Below are positions 55,588 through 64,000 of a stretch of 64,000 bases of DNA, one piece after another. The notes under the pieces are model-generated. The model had not been told where the DNA came from. It worked only from the letters and a program-made list of their open reading frames with translations, and made no database searches. Source of the DNA: Microlunatus elymi (lineage in GTDB: Bacteria > Actinomycetota > Actinomycetes > Propionibacteriales > Propionibacteriaceae); contig NZ_CP041692.1 of NCBI RefSeq assembly GCF_007362775.1, positions 2,852,001-2,916,000 of the forward strand. Reading direction: 5' to 3'. How positions within the stretch are numbered: position 1 is the stretch's first letter; each line of letters opens with the position of its first letter. The translations under genes were made by a program, and so were the position numbers.

Positions 55588-55805
55588 TGATGCCCTCCGT
55601 GGCTCAGCTGATCGCTCGGCGGTCAGCACAGTCATTCAGTTGTGTGGCACACCTGCGCCAGACCTGATGTTTTTACCCTGCCGGTGTCGATCACGGCAAG
55701 CGACACCACCGCCGGACACCGGACCGTGCCGTACTTGTTGTTGATCTTGGTTCCACAGTGGCCCCGTACAGCGTGAGCAATTTCACAACGGTTGGGCAAA
55801 GTTGG

Positions 55806-55834
55806 TTGACACGTCCACCTGCCTGAGACATGAT
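55806..55834 (+). promoter_or_regulatory. Sigma-70-type promoter of the sugar ABC operon
   Basis: TTGACA (55806-55811), a 17-bp spacer and CATGAT (55829-55834). Transcription would begin near 55841, within or next to the operator. Confidence 0.65.
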
Positions 55835-55842
55835 CCCGGCAC

Positions 55843-55858
55843 GATGAACCGTTTCATC
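55843..55858. promoter_or_regulatory. LacI-family operator
   Basis: GATGAACCGTTTCATC is a 16-bp palindrome with one mismatched base pair near its centre and the TGAA..TTCA halves typical of LacI-family sites. It lies just downstream of the -10 box, a repressing position. No lacI-type gene is in the window. Confidence 0.7.
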
Positions 55859-55917
55859 GATGCCGTATGGACAACGTAGTCAGGTCGCCCGGCGACCTAC
55901 GGGAAGGGACCGAATCC

Positions 55918-57258
55918 ATGAATCCCCACGGAAACCTCAGTCGCCGACAGTTGCTGGCAGGCATCGGCGCGACCACCGCTCTGGGTCTGGCCGGTTGCAG
56001 CGCGGGCAGCCTCGGCTCCAGCGATTCCGGCGGCAACTCGAATGCGAAGGTGACGCTCAAGTGGCAGGTCGGCAACACCGAGGACGGCATCGCGTCGGCC
56101 AAGAACGTCGTCAAACACTTCACCGCCAAGCACCCCGACATCGCGATCACGCTCGACCCGGTCCCGGGCGGCACCGAGGGCGACAACCTGGTGAAGACCC
56201 GGCTGTCGACGGGTTCGATGGACGACGTCTTCGGCTACAACTCGGGATCGTTGTTCCACGCCATCGATCCGGTGAAGAACCTGGTCCCGATCAGTGACCA
56301 GTCCTACGTCTCCCAGCTGGAGAAGACCTTCGTCTCGGTCGTCACCGAGCAGGGCAAGGTGTACGGCGTCCCGGCGGCATCCGCGCAGGGCGGCGGGATC
56401 CTCTACAGCAAGCCGGTGTACGAGAAGCTCGGCCTGGAGGTCCCCAAGACCTGGGACGACTTCATCGAGAACTGCAAGAAGGTCAAGTCCGACGCCAAGG
56501 AGGTGGCGCCGATCCTGCAGACCTACGGGACCGACTGGACCGCGCAGCTCTTCGTGTTGGCCGATTATCACAACGTTCAGGCGCAGGACGCCGAATGGCC
56601 GACCAAGTACACCAAGAATCAGGTGCACTACGCCCAGGAACCGGCGCTGGCCGGTTGGATGCATCTGCAGCAGACCCACGACCTGAAACTCTTCAACTCC
56701 GACTTCGCCTCGGCGACCTACGACGACGGGCTGAAGATGATCGCCAACGGCCAGGGGGCGCACTATCCGATGCTGTCCCAGGCAGTGTCGGGCATCGCGG
56801 CCACCTACCCGAACAAGATCGACGACATCGGCTTCTTCGCTCAGCCCGGCCAGGATGCGGCCAAGGTCGGCCTGACCGGCTGGCTGCCGAACGCGGTCTA
56901 CATCCCGACGAGTACGAAGGGCGACAAACTCGAAGCAGCGAAGAAGTTCCTGGCCTTCCTGGCCAGCCCGGACGGCTGTGCTGCCTTCGGTGACTACTCC
57001 CCGCCGAGCGGTCCGTACGCGGTCGACGGCTGCGCGCTGCCGGACGCCGTACCGCAGGCGATCAAGGACGTAGCGGCGTACTTCGACGACGCCAAGGTGA
57101 CCCCGGCGCTGGAGTTCGTGTCGCCGATCAAGGGCCCGGCGATGCCGGCGCTGTGTGTCGAGGTCGGGTCCGGCATCAAGTCCGGCAAACAGGGCGCACA
57201 GCTGTACGACCAGGACGTGAAGAAGCAGGCTCAGCAGCTGGGACTGCCGGGATGGTGA
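55918..57258 (+). CDS. Sugar ABC transporter substrate-binding lipoprotein
   Basis: 446-aa extracellular solute-binding protein (family 1). A twin-arginine signal (R9-R10 in SRRQLLAGIG) and lipobox LAGC with C27 predict Tat export and lipidation. 'LKWQVGNTEDGIASAKNVVKHF' begins the mature domain. ATG at 55918 follows GGAAGGGA; the ATG at 55867 is upstream of that site. It is under a LacI-type operator, implying induction by its sugar. It overlaps the permease start by 7 bp. Confidence 0.9.
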   Translation: MNPHGNLSRRQLLAGIGATTALGLAGCSAGSLGSSDSGGNSNAKVTLKWQVGNTEDGIASAKNVVKHFTAKHPDIAITLDPVPGGTEGDNLVKTRLSTGSMDDVFGYNSGSLFHAIDPVKNLVPISDQSYVSQLEKTFVSVVTEQGKVYGVPAASAQGGGILYSKPVYEKLGLEVPKTWDDFIENCKKVKSDAKEVAPILQTYGTDWTAQLFVLADYHNVQAQDAEWPTKYTKNQVHYAQEPALAGWMHLQQTHDLKLFNSDFASATYDDGLKMIANGQGAHYPMLSQAVSGIAATYPNKIDDIGFFAQPGQDAAKVGLTGWLPNAVYIPTSTKGDKLEAAKKFLAFLASPDGCAAFGDYSPPSGPYAVDGCALPDAVPQAIKDVAAYFDDAKVTPALEFVSPIKGPAMPALCVEVGSGIKSGKQGAQLYDQDVKKQAQQLGLPGW

Positions 57259-58223
57259 CCCAGGCGCCGGACCAGAGCGCGGCCGTCGGCCGAGGAAGGG
57301 GTGCGGCACAGCGCAAGGGCACGTCACCACGGGCAGGCTCCGGGCACGCGCACGCCCGGGGAGCCCAATGGAAGAAGGTCTATCCGCTCTGGTTCTACAT
57401 CGTCCCGGGCGTGATCTATCTGGCCATCTTCATCGTGCCCACGTTCGCGTCGTTCTTCTTCAGCCTGACCCGGTGGACGTTGAGCAGCTGGGAGTTCATC
57501 GGGTTCGACAACTTCGTCTCCTTCTTCCAGGAGCCGTCGCTGAGCCGCGGCCTGGTGAACACGATCATCTACGCCTTCCTCACCTCCGGCGCGAAGGTGG
57601 TGATCGGCCTGCTGCTGGCCGTTCTGCTGACCACCAATCTGGTGGGAAAGACGTTCCTGCGGTCGGTGGTGTTCTTTCCGGTGCTGGTGTCCACGGTCGG
57701 CGTCGGGATCACGTTCAAGGCGTTGATGAATCCCGAGGACGGACTGATCAACCAAGTGCTCGGCTGGTTCGGCGTCAGCGGGCCGGGCTGGCTGACCAGT
57801 CCTGATCTCGCCCTGTTCTCGATCATCATCGTCGACATCTGGAAGGGGCTGGGGATCGCGACGCTGATCTACATCGCCGGCATCGTCTCCATCCCGGCCG
57901 AGTACTACGAAGCGGCGAAGGTGGACGGCGCCGGTGCCTGGTCCCGATTCCGGCATCTCATCCTGCCGCTGTCCAGGCCGGCCACGGCGACCGTGATCAT
58001 CCTGTCCTTGATCGGCGGGCTGCGGTCGTTCGAACTGATCTGGTCGATGACCGGCGGCGGTCCGGGCTACACCTCCGACGTACTGGCCTCGGTGATCTAC
58101 AAGCAATACCAGGCAGGATTCTTCGGGCTGTCGACGGCCGGCAACGTGGTGCTGTTCGTGCTGGTCGCGGTGATCGCGATTCCGCTCAACTACTTCCTCA
58201 CCCGGCGGCAGGTGGAGATATGA
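57252..58223 (+). CDS. Sugar ABC transporter permease (MalF/UgpA type)
   Basis: 323-aa permease with a basic cytoplasmic N-terminus of about 40 residues and six helices. The EAA loop reads 'EYYEAAKVDGAGAWSRFRHLILPL'. Start ATG 57252 or the adjacent GTG overlaps the binding-protein stop. It overlaps the second permease by 4 bp (ATGA). Forms the channel with the next gene product. Confidence 0.9.
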   Translation: MVTQAPDQSAAVGRGRGAAQRKGTSPRAGSGHAHARGAQWKKVYPLWFYIVPGVIYLAIFIVPTFASFFFSLTRWTLSSWEFIGFDNFVSFFQEPSLSRGLVNTIIYAFLTSGAKVVIGLLLAVLLTTNLVGKTFLRSVVFFPVLVSTVGVGITFKALMNPEDGLINQVLGWFGVSGPGWLTSPDLALFSIIIVDIWKGLGIATLIYIAGIVSIPAEYYEAAKVDGAGAWSRFRHLILPLSRPATATVIILSLIGGLRSFELIWSMTGGGPGYTSDVLASVIYKQYQAGFFGLSTAGNVVLFVLVAVIAIPLNYFLTRRQVEI

Positions 58224-59041
58224 GAACCGGTGCGCGGTACGCGCTCAGCGGCCTGACGGTGGCGGTGTTTGCGATCGTCTTCGTGGTCCCCTTCGTGTTC
58301 ATCGCCCTGAATGCACTGAAGAACCGTACCGAGGCGGCTGATCTTGCTTTCAGCTGGCCGACCCAGATTCAGTTCGTACAGAACCTGATCGACGTCATCC
58401 AGGCCCGCGACTTCATGGTGATCATCGCGTTCATCAACAGCGCGGTGCTGACGGTGGCCAGCGTGACGCTGCTGGTGATCTTGTCGGCGATGGTGGCGTT
58501 TGTCCTGCAACGCCGGCCGAGCAGGCTCAACCCGTTGATCAACTTCGCCGTACTGGCCGGGCTGATGATCCCTCCGGCCGTGGTGCCGACGATCTGGGTG
58601 CTGCAGTCGGTCGGCCTGTTCCAGACGATGCCGGGGCTGATCCTGGTGGAGATCGCGTTCGGGATGTCGTTCTCGATCATGCTGTTCAGGGCATTCGTCG
58701 GGACCGTCCCGCGGGAGCTGGACGAAGCGGCGATCACCGATGGTGCCGGGCCGCTGCGGCTGTTCTTCCAGATCATCTTCCCGCTGCTCAAACCCGTGAT
58801 CGTGACCGTGGTCGTGGTGCAGTCGGTGATGATCTTCAACGATTTCACCAATCCGCTCTACTTCACGCCCAGCGTGCCGACGGTTCAGCTGACCTTGTAC
58901 AACTTCCAGTCCCAGTTCGTCTCCGAGTACAACCTGCTGTTCATGAACATCCTGCTGATCACCATCCCGCCGCTGCTGGTGTTCCTGTTCTTCAACCGCC
59001 AGTTGGTGGCGGGCATGACCTCCGGCGCAGTCAAGGGCTAA
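58220..59041 (+). CDS. Sugar ABC transporter permease (MalG/UgpE type)
   Basis: 273-aa permease with six helices. The EAA loop reads 'ELDEAAITDGAGPLRLFFQIIFPLLKP'. It starts in the ATGA overlap with the previous gene and ends the operon. No ATPase gene follows, so the importer probably borrows a shared MsiK/UgpC-like ATPase encoded elsewhere, as is usual for such actinobacterial systems. Confidence 0.9.
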   Translation: MRTGARYALSGLTVAVFAIVFVVPFVFIALNALKNRTEAADLAFSWPTQIQFVQNLIDVIQARDFMVIIAFINSAVLTVASVTLLVILSAMVAFVLQRRPSRLNPLINFAVLAGLMIPPAVVPTIWVLQSVGLFQTMPGLILVEIAFGMSFSIMLFRAFVGTVPRELDEAAITDGAGPLRLFFQIIFPLLKPVIVTVVVVQSVMIFNDFTNPLYFTPSVPTVQLTLYNFQSQFVSEYNLLFMNILLITIPPLLVFLFFNRQLVAGMTSGAVKG

Positions 59042-59193
59042 CGGCTGCTCCCCGACAGCTCGCCGGGCCGGCTCGCCCTTCGTGACTCCGGTCGCGCTCG
59101 CGCGTGGGCGGTGATTCGCGGTTACGGGTCGTTGTGGGCGAATGCAGGTGGTTACCGGCCCGCACCGTGTGCCCGGGCATGGCTCGTCGGACC

Positions 59194-59254
59194 AACTTGC
59201 GTGACGAAGGTGCAGATTTTGGTTCAGCAAACCCGCACCTTCGTTACGCAAGTT
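59194..59254. terminator. Large hairpin downstream of the sugar ABC operon
   Basis: AACTTGCGTGACGAAGGTGC (59194-59213) pairs with GCACCTTCGTTACGCAAGTT (59235-59254) with one G-T position; GGTT/AACC inside the loop extends it. It lies 153 bp after the permease stop. It may end that transcript or be a mobile-repeat relic. Confidence 0.65.
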
Positions 59255-59296
59255 CGCGGGTACGCGCCGCGCCCCGCACCGAGCCGGAAAATCGGA

Positions 59297-59965
59297 CCGA
59301 CTCCCGGGCGGGGCCACCCGAAAACCCCGCACGTGCTGGAATCTCCGGGCCCGACACCGCCCGAGGCCCCCGAAAATCCCGCACGTGCTGGAATATCGGG
59401 ACCCGACACCGCCCGAGGCCCCCGAAAATCCCGCACGTGCTGGAAAATCTGGACCCGACACCGCCCGAGGCCCCCGAAAATCCCGCACGTGCTGGAATAT
59501 CGGGACCCGACACCGCCCGAGGCCCCCGAAAATCCCGCACGTGCTGGAAAATCTGGACCCGACACGGCCGCGGCCCCCGAGAATCCCGCACGTGTCGGAA
59601 AGTCGGACCGACTCCCGGGCTCGGCGCCCCGAAAGCCCCGCACGTGCTGGGAATCCGGGCCGGACACCGCCCGAGGTCCCCGAATATCCCGCACGACGTG
59701 CTGGAAAATCCGGACTCCCACGGGCTTTGAGGACCAGAAAATCCCACACGTCGTGCTGGAAAATCGGGGCCCGACACGGTCCGAGGCCCCCGAGAACCCA
59801 GGACGTGTCGGAAAGTCGGACCGACTCGCGGGCCCGGCGCCCCGAAAACCCCGCACGCGACGTGCTGGATTTCCAGGCCCAACACGGCCCGAGACCCCCT
59901 ATAACCCCGCACGTGCTGGAAATTCCGGACCCGACACCCACCCGAGGACCCGAGAATCCGGGCTT
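59297..59965. repeat. Degenerate 52-bp repeat array, 13 units
   Basis: Unit starts (CCGACAC/CCGACTC) are at 59297, 59351, 59403, 59455, 59507, 59559, 59608, 59660, 59711, 59771, 59821, 59879 and 59931. The central units are exactly 52 bp apart and nearly identical; flanking ones range from 49 to 60. Almost every unit has a GCACGTGC or GCACGNCGTGC centre next to TGGAA. Read on the minus strand, TTTTCCAGC, 10 bases, then ATTTTCGGGG matches the core of the other loci. Confidence 0.92.
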
Positions 59966-60160
59966 CAGCCACGATGATCAGATGTCCTACCCGGCCGGCA
60001 GCATCAACGGCGACTTCGCCGCCGGAACGACCGCGACGGACTGCAACTCCATCGCCCCTGACCCGCTGCTGGCCGCCGCCGAAACCGCTGACTGACCTGC
60101 CGACTATCGTTCGCCTCGGATGCTGCACTGGGGGCACAGCGAAGGGGAGTTCGAGGGCCG

Positions 60161-61537
60161 ATGAGTGAGGACCTGTTCGGCGAGCCGATCGTCGAGCGCG
60201 GACGGGCAGCCGAGGTCACGCCGGCGGGCGGCAGCCTCGGCGCCGGTGATCATGCCGGTACGCCGCTGGCCGTCCGGATGCGCCCGCGCGATCTGGACGA
60301 GATCGTCGGTCAGCAACACCTGCTGGCACCGGGCTCGCCGCTGCGCCGGTTGGCGGCGGGGGAGCCGATGTCGGTGTTCCTCTGGGGACCGCCCGGGGTG
60401 GGCAAGACCACGATCGCCTCGGTGGTGTCGCGGCAGACCGATCGGCGGTTCGTCGAGGTGTCGGCGGTGACCGCCGGAGTGAAGGAGGTCCGGGCGGTCC
60501 TCGACCAGGCCAAACGTGATCTTCGCACCGGCCGGCAGACGGTGCTGTTCGTGGACGAGGTGCACCGGTTCTCCAAGGCCCAGCAGGACGTTCTGCTGCC
60601 CGCGGTGGAGAACCGACTGGTCACCCTGATCGCTGCCACCACAGAGAATCCGAGCTTCTCGGTGATCTCTCCGCTGCTGTCGCGTTCGCTGCTGCTGACC
60701 CTGAAGCCGTTGACCGACGACGACATCTCCGGCCTGCTGGACCGAGCGATCATCGATGAGCGCGGACTCAGACGAGAAGACGGCAGCACCTTCGAACTGA
60801 CCGACGACGCTCGCGCCGCGCTGCTCCGGATGGCCGGCGGTGATGCCCGCAGAGCCCTGACCTACTTGGAGGAATCGGCCGCCGGTGCAGCCGCCACCGA
60901 TTCGTTGATCATCGATCCGCCGGTGGTGGAGCGCGCCGTGGACCGGGCCGCCGTGCAGTACGACAGGGACGGCGATCAGCACTACGACGTGATCAGCGCC
61001 TTCATCAAGTCGATGCGCGGGTCCGACGTGAACGCGGCCCTGCATTACCTGGCCCGGATGATCGAGGCGGGGGAGGATCCGCGCTTCATCGCCCGCCGGA
61101 TCATGATCTTGGCCAGCGAGGACATCGGGATGGCCGACCCGACCGCGATCCAGGTCGCCGTCGCAGCGGCCCAGACCGTCCAGCTGATCGGACTGCCGGA
61201 AGGTGCGATCACCCTTGCCCATGCGGTCATCCACTGCTCGCTGGCGCCGAAGTCCAATGCCGTGGTGACCGCGATCGGCGAGGCACGGGCCGACGTCCGC
61301 GCCGGGAAGATCGGCACCGTACCGCCGCATCTGCGCGACGCGCACTACGCGACCGCCAAGAACTACGGCCACGGCGTCGACTACCTGTATGCCCACGACG
61401 CACCGCATGGCATCGCCGCCCAGCAGTATCTTCCCGACGATCTTGAAGGGGCCGACTATTACCGGCCCACCACCCACGGCAACGAGGCCGGCGTCGCCGA
61501 GCGACTCAAGATCATCAACGACCTGCTGGGTCGCTGA
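60161..61537 (+). CDS. rarA: Replication-associated recombination protein A (RarA/MgsA)
   Basis: 458-aa AAA+ ATPase related to clamp loaders and RuvB, acting at stalled replication forks. Walker A GPPGVGKT (76-83), Walker [11 protein letters not shown], sensor '[18 protein letters not shown]' and the C-terminal MgsA tetramerisation domain (about 270-455, ending '[18 protein letters not shown]') are present. The ATG has GAGGG upstream. Often near alaS in actinobacteria; alaS is not in the window. Confidence 0.95.
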   Translation: MSEDLFGEPIVERGRAAEVTPAGGSLGAGDHAGTPLAVRMRPRDLDEIVGQQHLLAPGSPLRRLAAGEPMSVFLWGPPGVGKTTIASVVSRQTDRRFVEVSAVTAGVKEVRAVLDQAKRDLRTGRQTVLFVDEVHRFSKAQQDVLLPAVENRLVTLIAATTENPSFSVISPLLSRSLLLTLKPLTDDDISGLLDRAIIDERGLRREDGSTFELTDDARAALLRMAGGDARRALTYLEESAAGAAATDSLIIDPPVVERAVDRAAVQYDRDGDQHYDVISAFIKSMRGSDVNAALHYLARMIEAGEDPRFIARRIMILASEDIGMADPTAIQVAVAAAQTVQLIGLPEGAITLAHAVIHCSLAPKSNAVVTAIGEARADVRAGKIGTVPPHLRDAHYATAKNYGHGVDYLYAHDAPHGIAAQQYLPDDLEGADYYRPTTHGNEAGVAERLKIINDLLGR

Positions 61538-61633
61538 GCATCGGCTGAGGCCCGTGTCCAGGGTCAAGTTGTAACCGGCCGATTCGCAAATTTGCTGGAT
61601 AATCTCTGGCAGGGATCGACGAAGGAGTCACCG

Positions 61634-63481
61634 ATGTTCGCACGCAGCGTTGCGATGCGGCCCCGATCTTCCTCAGTGCTGATCGGCGTGCTTGCGGTAG
61701 TTGTCTCTTCACTGCTGGCGATCTGGAGCGGGTCGCCGAGGGTGATCGCAGCGCCGGATTCGTCGTCCGGCTCGACCCTGACGGTCGTCTCGGACACCCA
61801 GATGACCACCTTCAACCCGTTCGTCTCCTACTACGACGGCGAGTTGAACGTGATCAGCATGATCTTCCCCGCGCTGACCTACAGCGACAAGAACAACGAG
61901 CCGGCGCCGTACCTGGCCTCGAAGTGGACCACCTCCTCCGACGGACTCACCTGGACCTTCGACCTGAGACCGAACCTGAAATGGTCCGACGGTCAGCCAC
62001 TGACCTCGAGCGACATCGCCTGGACCTACAACCTGGTGATGACCAACACGGTCGCGGCCACCGCGAACGGCACTCTGGTCGCCAACATCGCATCCGTGGC
62101 CGCGCCCAACGCGAACACGTTCGTGATCAAGACCAAGTCCAAGCAAGCCAACCTGCTGTACGAGTCACTGCCGGTGGTGCCCGAGCACATCTGGAAGAGT
62201 CACGTGGCCAACCTGAAGGCCTACACCAGCAAACCGAGCAAGGGACATCCCGTCGTCGGCTACGGCCCGTATGTGCTGACCGGGTTCAACACCACCTACG
62301 CAACTCTGCAGGCCAACAAGAACTTCGTTCTGGGCGCACCGAAGTACGACACCTTGATCAGTCAGTACTTCTCCAGCACCGACGCCGCGGTCAACGCGCT
62401 GAAGACCGGCCAGGTGCTGCAGAACGGCAGCTTGACGGCGACCCAGTACAACGCGCTCAAGAACACCGCCGGCATCACCACCTATCGGCAGGCACCGAGC
62501 GGCTGGACCGGGATCGAGATCAACCCGGGCGCCAAGACCAAGTCGGGAAAGCGGATCGGCACCGGCAACCCGATCCTCGCCGATCCGCAGGTACGCAAGG
62601 CGATCGCGTACGGGATCGACAAGCAGACGCTGGTGACGAAGGTGCTCGACGGACTTGGCGAGGCCGGCGCCGGCTACATCCCGTCCGGCTATCCGCAGTG
62701 GGCCTGGCAGCCGGATGCCGCGCAGAAGATCAGCTTCGACCAGGCCAAGGCCGATCAGATCCTGGATCAGGCCGGATATCCGAAGGGAGCCAACGGCATC
62801 CGGACCGACAAGAAGACCGGGAAGCCGCTCGAGTTCCGGCTGGGCATCCACTCCGACGACAGCAACGACGCCGCCATCGCGACCTATCTGGTGCCGTGGA
62901 TGAAGGCGATCGGCATCCAGCTCAAGGTCCAACCGATGAGCTTCAGCCAGCTCAACGACAACCTGGCCAAGGGGGATTGGGACATCCTGATGGATGGCTG
63001 GTCGACCGGTCCGGATCCGACCTATCTGCTGAGCATCCAGACCTGCGGGGTGCTTCCCAACGACAACGGCCAGGGTGGCAACACCGACGCCTTCTTCTGT
63101 GATCCGACCTACGACCAGCTCTACGCCAAGCAGCAGACGCAATTCGATCAGTCGGCTCGGGCGGACACGATCCGGCAGATGCAGAACATTCTCTACAACG
63201 CCGACGTCGACATCATGCTCTACTACAAGGACCAGTTGTCTGCCGTCCGCACCGACAAGGTGACCTACATGACGGGCAAGGCCAACGCACAGGGCGTGTT
63301 CCCGCTTCAGAGCCTCTTCTACAACTGGACCCACGCCGCGCCGGTCGCAGCCAAGAGCACCCAGTCGTCCAACACGGGCCTGTTCATCGGCATCGGCATT
63401 GCGATCGTCGTGATCGTCGTCGGCGGAGCTACGGCATTGATCTTGGTGCGGCGTCGCCGGACGGCAGCGGATCGCGAATAG
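61634..63481 (+). CDS. Peptide ABC transporter substrate-binding protein with C-terminal membrane anchor
   Basis: 615-aa SBP_bac_5 protein. A Sec-type signal (about 14-38) without a lipobox cysteine is followed by 'LTVVSDTQMTTFNPFVSYYDG'. The binding domain ends near 570, and a hydrophobic segment (about 585-607, 'TGLFIGIGIAIVVIVVGG') with a basic stop-transfer RRRRT anchors it at the C-terminus. Two cysteines (IQTCGVL, FFCDPT) may form a disulfide. ATG 61634 has AAGGAG 7 bp upstream. Followed 3 bp later by its permease. Confidence 0.88.
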   Translation: MFARSVAMRPRSSSVLIGVLAVVVSSLLAIWSGSPRVIAAPDSSSGSTLTVVSDTQMTTFNPFVSYYDGELNVISMIFPALTYSDKNNEPAPYLASKWTTSSDGLTWTFDLRPNLKWSDGQPLTSSDIAWTYNLVMTNTVAATANGTLVANIASVAAPNANTFVIKTKSKQANLLYESLPVVPEHIWKSHVANLKAYTSKPSKGHPVVGYGPYVLTGFNTTYATLQANKNFVLGAPKYDTLISQYFSSTDAAVNALKTGQVLQNGSLTATQYNALKNTAGITTYRQAPSGWTGIEINPGAKTKSGKRIGTGNPILADPQVRKAIAYGIDKQTLVTKVLDGLGEAGAGYIPSGYPQWAWQPDAAQKISFDQAKADQILDQAGYPKGANGIRTDKKTGKPLEFRLGIHSDDSNDAAIATYLVPWMKAIGIQLKVQPMSFSQLNDNLAKGDWDILMDGWSTGPDPTYLLSIQTCGVLPNDNGQGGNTDAFFCDPTYDQLYAKQQTQFDQSARADTIRQMQNILYNADVDIMLYYKDQLSAVRTDKVTYMTGKANAQGVFPLQSLFYNWTHAAPVAAKSTQSSNTGLFIGIGIAIVVIVVGGATALILVRRRRTAADRE

Positions 63482-63484
63482 CCG

Positions 63485-64000
63485 ATGGCGACCAACATCA
63501 TCGGGCCGACCGAGGGCGAGATCGCCGAGGTCGACGAGGCGGTTCGGGCCGATCGGCGGCCCGAACCGAGCGCGTTCTGGCCGTATCTGATCCGCAAGAT
63601 CATCACTGCACTGGTCAGTCTGCTGGTCGTGCTGGTGATCGGCTTCATCCTGTTCACGATCATGCCGCAGAACCCGGTTGCGTCGATTGCCCGCGCCAGC
63701 GGCAAACCGATGGACGCAGCACAACTCGAGGCGCTGCAACAGTCGCTCGGTCTGGATGAGCCGATCTGGCAACGGTTCATCACCTACGTCTGGCACAGCA
63801 TCACGTTGAATCTGGGTTATTCCTATGGCTACAACCAATCCGTGGCCTCACTGGTTCTGCCGCGGATCGGTCCGACCCTGTTGTTGACCGGGTCGTCCAC
63901 GCTGATCTCGATCGTGATCGGCCTCTGGCTGGGCGCTCGGGCCGGCTGGCGCCCGGGCAGCCTGTTGGATCGGATCTCGTCGGCCGTCTCGCTCACGCTG
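63485..64000 (+). CDS. Peptide ABC transporter permease (DppB/OppB type), 3' end cut by window
   Basis: 172 codons are readable, without a stop before the window edge. After a cytoplasmic N-terminus of about 30 residues, 'YLIRKIITALVSLLVVLVIGFIL' is the first helix, 'RASGKPMDAAQLEALQQSLGLDEP' is the usual OppB periplasmic motif, 'TLNLGYSYGYNQSV' follows, and a second helix (LLLTGSSTLISIVIGLWLG) begins near 132. It starts 3 bp after the binding-protein stop, so it is co-transcribed with it. Confidence 0.85.
   Translation, partial: MATNIIGPTEGEIAEVDEAVRADRRPEPSAFWPYLIRKIITALVSLLVVLVIGFILFTIMPQNPVASIARASGKPMDAAQLEALQQSLGLDEPIWQRFITYVWHSITLNLGYSYGYNQSVASLVLPRIGPTLLLTGSSTLISIVIGLWLGARAGWRPGSLLDRISSAVSLTL

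Larger units (their letters stand above)
55588..55917. other. Divergent regulatory region of the sugar ABC operon
   Basis: Carries the leader of the membrane-protein gene on one side, and the TTGACA promoter with an overlapping LacI-type operator on the other (listed separately). No gene is supported. Confidence 0.6.
59042..60160. other. Gene-free 1.1-kb repeat region between ABC operon and rarA
   Basis: After about 150 bp without features there is a 20-bp-arm inverted repeat (59194-59254), then thirteen degenerate 52-bp-family units (59297-59965), then about 195 bp leading to rarA. Long frames on both strands here arise from the periodic GC-rich sequence and are not genes. Confidence 0.75.

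Noticed and set aside
59104-60137. Long frames of 200-300 codons on both strands, Pro/Arg-rich
   Set aside because: They translate the degenerate 52-bp array; both strands are open and no family is recognised.

Overview
The window is about 64 kb of a high-GC actinobacterial chromosome. The gene content points to the Propionibacteriaceae (Microlunatus-like): there is a PPi-type phosphofructokinase of the Propionibacterium kind, the actinobacterial block DUF881 / small basic protein / DUF881 / gcvH / FHA / ftsR / DUF151 / merR / gcvP, phosphatidylinositol mannoside genes (patA, pimA), an F420-type nitroreductase-family protein and an IdeR/DtxR-type iron box. The family assignment is inference; 'actinobacterium' is secure. 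No phage, plasmid, transposase, rRNA, tRNA or CRISPR locus was found.

Layout. 1-2111: patA (cut by the window edge) and pimA, cell-envelope glycolipid synthesis. 2112-3360: a gene-free stretch with a 52-bp tandem array and large palindromes. 3361-12899: the conserved cell-division/glycine-cleavage block, ending in gcvP under a glycine riboswitch. 12950-13839: pterin dehydratase and an unknown protein. 13927-20520: a complete oligopeptide ABC importer (oppABCDF order, minus strand). 20807-24727: an ArsB/SLC13-like transporter, a YihY/BrkB protein and an iron-siderophore binding lipoprotein behind an iron box. 24764-31638: PPi-PFK, SoxR, a methionyl-tRNA synthetase, an SDR, an MFS transporter and a YciO/Sua5 protein. 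31656-37236: a minus-strand run abgT-pepA-DUF6325-SHOCT-cardiolipin synthase. 37427-46385: a second YihY, a large LuxR/MalT-type regulator, an SLC13 transporter with TrkA-C domains, an HtrA-like protease, DUF308, a small hydrolase and folD. 46401-55587: a BBE-type flavin oxidase, an mraY outside any dcw cluster, DUF1918, an LssY-C protein, a PrmC-related methylase, aspS and an unknown membrane protein. 55806-59041: a LacI-operator-controlled sugar ABC importer lacking its own ATPase. 59042-60160: a second long repeat array. 60161-64000: rarA and the start of a second peptide ABC importer that runs off the window.

The most unusual material is not in the genes. (1) Sequences with a 52-bp period occur at four separate intergenic loci (2381-2832, 29161-29264, 50155-50258, 59297-59965) and share a core of two short T-tracts about 18-19 bp apart, so they look like one repeat family amplified to 2, 2, about 9 and 13 units. 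(2) A second family of 64-75-bp near-perfect palindromes (arms beginning CCCGCGCACC) occurs at least five times. (3) The hexamer TGATCA is far more frequent than base composition predicts (14 copies in gcvP alone) and seems to have expanded as an in-frame Asp/His-rich insertion inside pimA, behaviour resembling the HIP1 palindrome of cyanobacteria. Smaller repeats sit at gene boundaries: 28-bp units starting at the stop of a merR gene, and 21-bp units whose last copy carries a base change that creates a possible -10 box.
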